Source: JBLKSS01 sp047607725 (GTDB lineage: Bacteria > Pseudomonadota > Gammaproteobacteria > Enterobacterales > Enterobacteriaceae). From it: a DNA stretch of 6,124 bases. The notes beneath the pieces are model-generated. The model made no database searches. It was not told where the DNA came from and saw only the letters and a program-made list of their open reading frames with translations. This document shows, in pieces, positions 5,125 through 6,124 of the stretch. Each line of letters begins with the position of its first letter. Position 1 is the first letter of the stretch. Both the position numbers and the translations under genes were made by a program. The stretch spans positions 1 to 6,124 of the forward strand of contig NZ_JBLKSS010000203.1 in the NCBI RefSeq assembly GCF_047607725.1, given 5' to 3'.

Positions 5125-5985
5125 ATGGCCGACATTACGACCGAACAGCATCGCGAATGGCTGCTGGAAATGAAAAATATCAGCAAATCATTTCCTGGCG
5201 TGAAAGCGTTGGATAACGTAAATCTCAATGTCCGTCCCCACTCTATTCATGCCCTGATGGGGGAAAATGGTGCGGGCAAATCGACGTTATTAAAATGCCT
5301 CTTCGGTATTTACAGTAAAGATGCGGGAAGCATCATTTTTCAGGGACAGGAAGTTAATTTCAAGAACTCGAAAGAAGCGCTGGAAAAAGGGGTTTCTATG
5401 GTGCATCAGGAGCTTAACCTGGTGCTGCAGCGTACCGTGATGGACAATATGTGGCTTGGTCGCTATCCCCGTAAAGGGATATTCGTCGACCATAAGAAAA
5501 TGTATCAGGACACCAAGACTATTTTTGAAGAGTTGGATATCGATATCGATCCACGTGACAAAGTCGCCACCCTGTCCGTGTCCCAGATGCAGATGATCGA
5601 GATAGCCAAGGCGTTTTCCTATGACGCTAAAATCGTCATTATGGACGAGCCCACCTCGTCGCTGACCGAAAAAGAAGTCAATCACCTCTTCAGTATCATT
5701 CGCAAATTAAAAGCGCGCTGCTGCGGTATTGTTTATATCTCTCATAAAATGGAAGAGATTTTTCAGCTGTGCGACGAAATCACCATTTTGCGCGATGGAC
5801 AATGGATTGCCACTCAGCCGGTGGAAGGGCTGAGTATGGACCAAATTATTGCCATGATGGTAGGCCGTTCGCTGAGCCAGCGTTTCCCCGATCGTATTAG
5901 TGAACTGGGAGAGGTCATGCTCGAAGTGTGCAACCTCACATCGTTGCGCTAGCCCTCGATCCGCGACATTTCGTTTGATTTGCAC
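5125..5985 (+). pseudogene. mglA: mglA, galactose/methyl-galactoside ABC transporter ATPase, cut by a nonsense codon and an IS66-type insertion
   Basis: The first 275 codons closely match MglA (506 aa in E. coli), the tandem-domain ATPase that powers MglC-mediated uptake. The first nucleotide-binding domain is whole: Walker A GENGAGKST (46-54), Q-loop Gln95, signature LSVSQ (150-154; MglA-type variant of LSGGQ), Walker B with DEP (174-176) and switch His207. Codon 276 is TAG (5950-5952), where the family has Gln in LTSLRQPSIRD, so one C-to-T change explains it. The frame beyond stays homologous for eleven codons (PSIRDISFDLH) and ends exactly at 5985, where an IS66-like end begins. The whole second ATPase domain is missing from this window. 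Its start, ATG 5125, has only a weak GGTG upstream. A 275-aa single-domain product would not make a normal transporter. Confidence 0.93.
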
Positions 5986-6124
5986 GTAAGCGTACGCCCA
6001 GCGCCGTCTGTTAATTCCCCATCAAGTTATTGAAGATGATGTCCATTATTTTTTTAATGGGCACAATTCATGAAACAAACCCCACCAAAACCCTCAAGAC
6101 GTCGTCCCAATTTCCCGCTGGACT
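5986..6124 (+). mobile_element. Left end of an IS66-family insertion sequence in mglA (continues beyond window)
   Basis: mglA homology breaks off at 5985 and the next bases, GTAAGCGTACGCC, look like an IS66-family terminus (these elements start GTAAGCG). A small protein gene starts 84 bp inside, as expected for IS66 orfA (tnpA). IS66 elements usually duplicate 8 bp of target, which would be ATTTGCAC (5978-5985); the second copy should lie at the far end, outside the window. A CCATTA-TTTTTT-TAATGG dyad at 6043-6060 precedes the start codon. Confidence 0.75.
6070..6124 (+). CDS. IS66-family accessory protein TnpA (OrfA), N-terminal fragment
   Basis: Eighteen codons from ATG 6070 to the window edge give MKQTPPKPSRRRPNFPLD. 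A basic, proline-rich start followed by RRRPN(F/Y)P resembles IS66-type OrfA proteins of gammaproteobacteria, small helix-turn-helix proteins made ahead of TnpB and TnpC. No clear Shine-Dalgarno precedes it. The call leans on the IS66-like end at 5986; the fragment alone would not settle it. Confidence 0.55.
   Translation, partial: MKQTPPKPSRRRPNFPLD

Overview
The window looks like a decaying stretch of a Sodalis-type enterobacterial endosymbiont chromosome (Sodalis glossinidius or a close relative). Three things point there: the genes are enterobacterial (yeiB, galS, mglB, mglA, a pmrB/basS-like kinase end); several are freshly broken by single-base lesions or rearrangement while still highly recognisable; and both window edges lie in insertion sequences (an IS21-family end on the left, an IS66-family end on the right). 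The species is inferred from recall of protein families, not from a search.

Left part (1-856). The window opens in the last codons of an IstB-type helper gene, followed by four 23-bp direct repeats and the probable right end of the IS21-like element near 206. Next is the first ~73 codons of yeiB (DUF418 membrane protein), which stops abruptly near 464-470. It is joined, without any visible IS, to the 3' end of a PmrB/BasS-type histidine kinase gene that carries its own one-base frameshift near 716-718. In E. coli yeiB lies directly upstream of galS, so yeiB and galS-mglBA here keep their ancestral order and strand, but yeiB has lost its tail and about 2.3 kb of other DNA sits between.

Middle (857-2786). 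A geneless 250-bp stretch precedes an intact minus-strand gene for a GT-A type glycosyltransferase (280 aa). Then about 700 bp with no convincing gene holds several repeats: a pair of 9-bp direct repeats 19 bp apart, two related palindromes exactly 42 bp apart, and a degenerate 36-39 bp tandem repeat in about 3.5 copies. The galS control region follows, with a GalR/GalS-type operator, a perfect-core CRP site and a -10 hexamer at the class II distance. A 7-codon mini-ORF with a strong Shine-Dalgarno overlaps the galS start as ATGA.

Right part (2787-6124). galS (346 aa) is intact. Its stop codon lies inside the operator of the mgl promoter, which repeats the same operator-CRP-(-10) layout. The transport operon it should control is dead or nearly so: mglB (periplasmic galactose/glucose-binding protein) has lost one T just after the signal-peptide region, and mglA (transport ATPase) has a CAG-to-TAG type nonsense change at codon 276 followed 33 bp later by an IS66-family insertion. 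The regulator and promoter elements thus outlive the transporter. I see no evidence of a new defence or other novel system; the most useful observations are the layered inactivation of mgl, the yeiB::pmrB junction, the paired GalS/CRP promoters and the unexplained repeats at 2042-2513.
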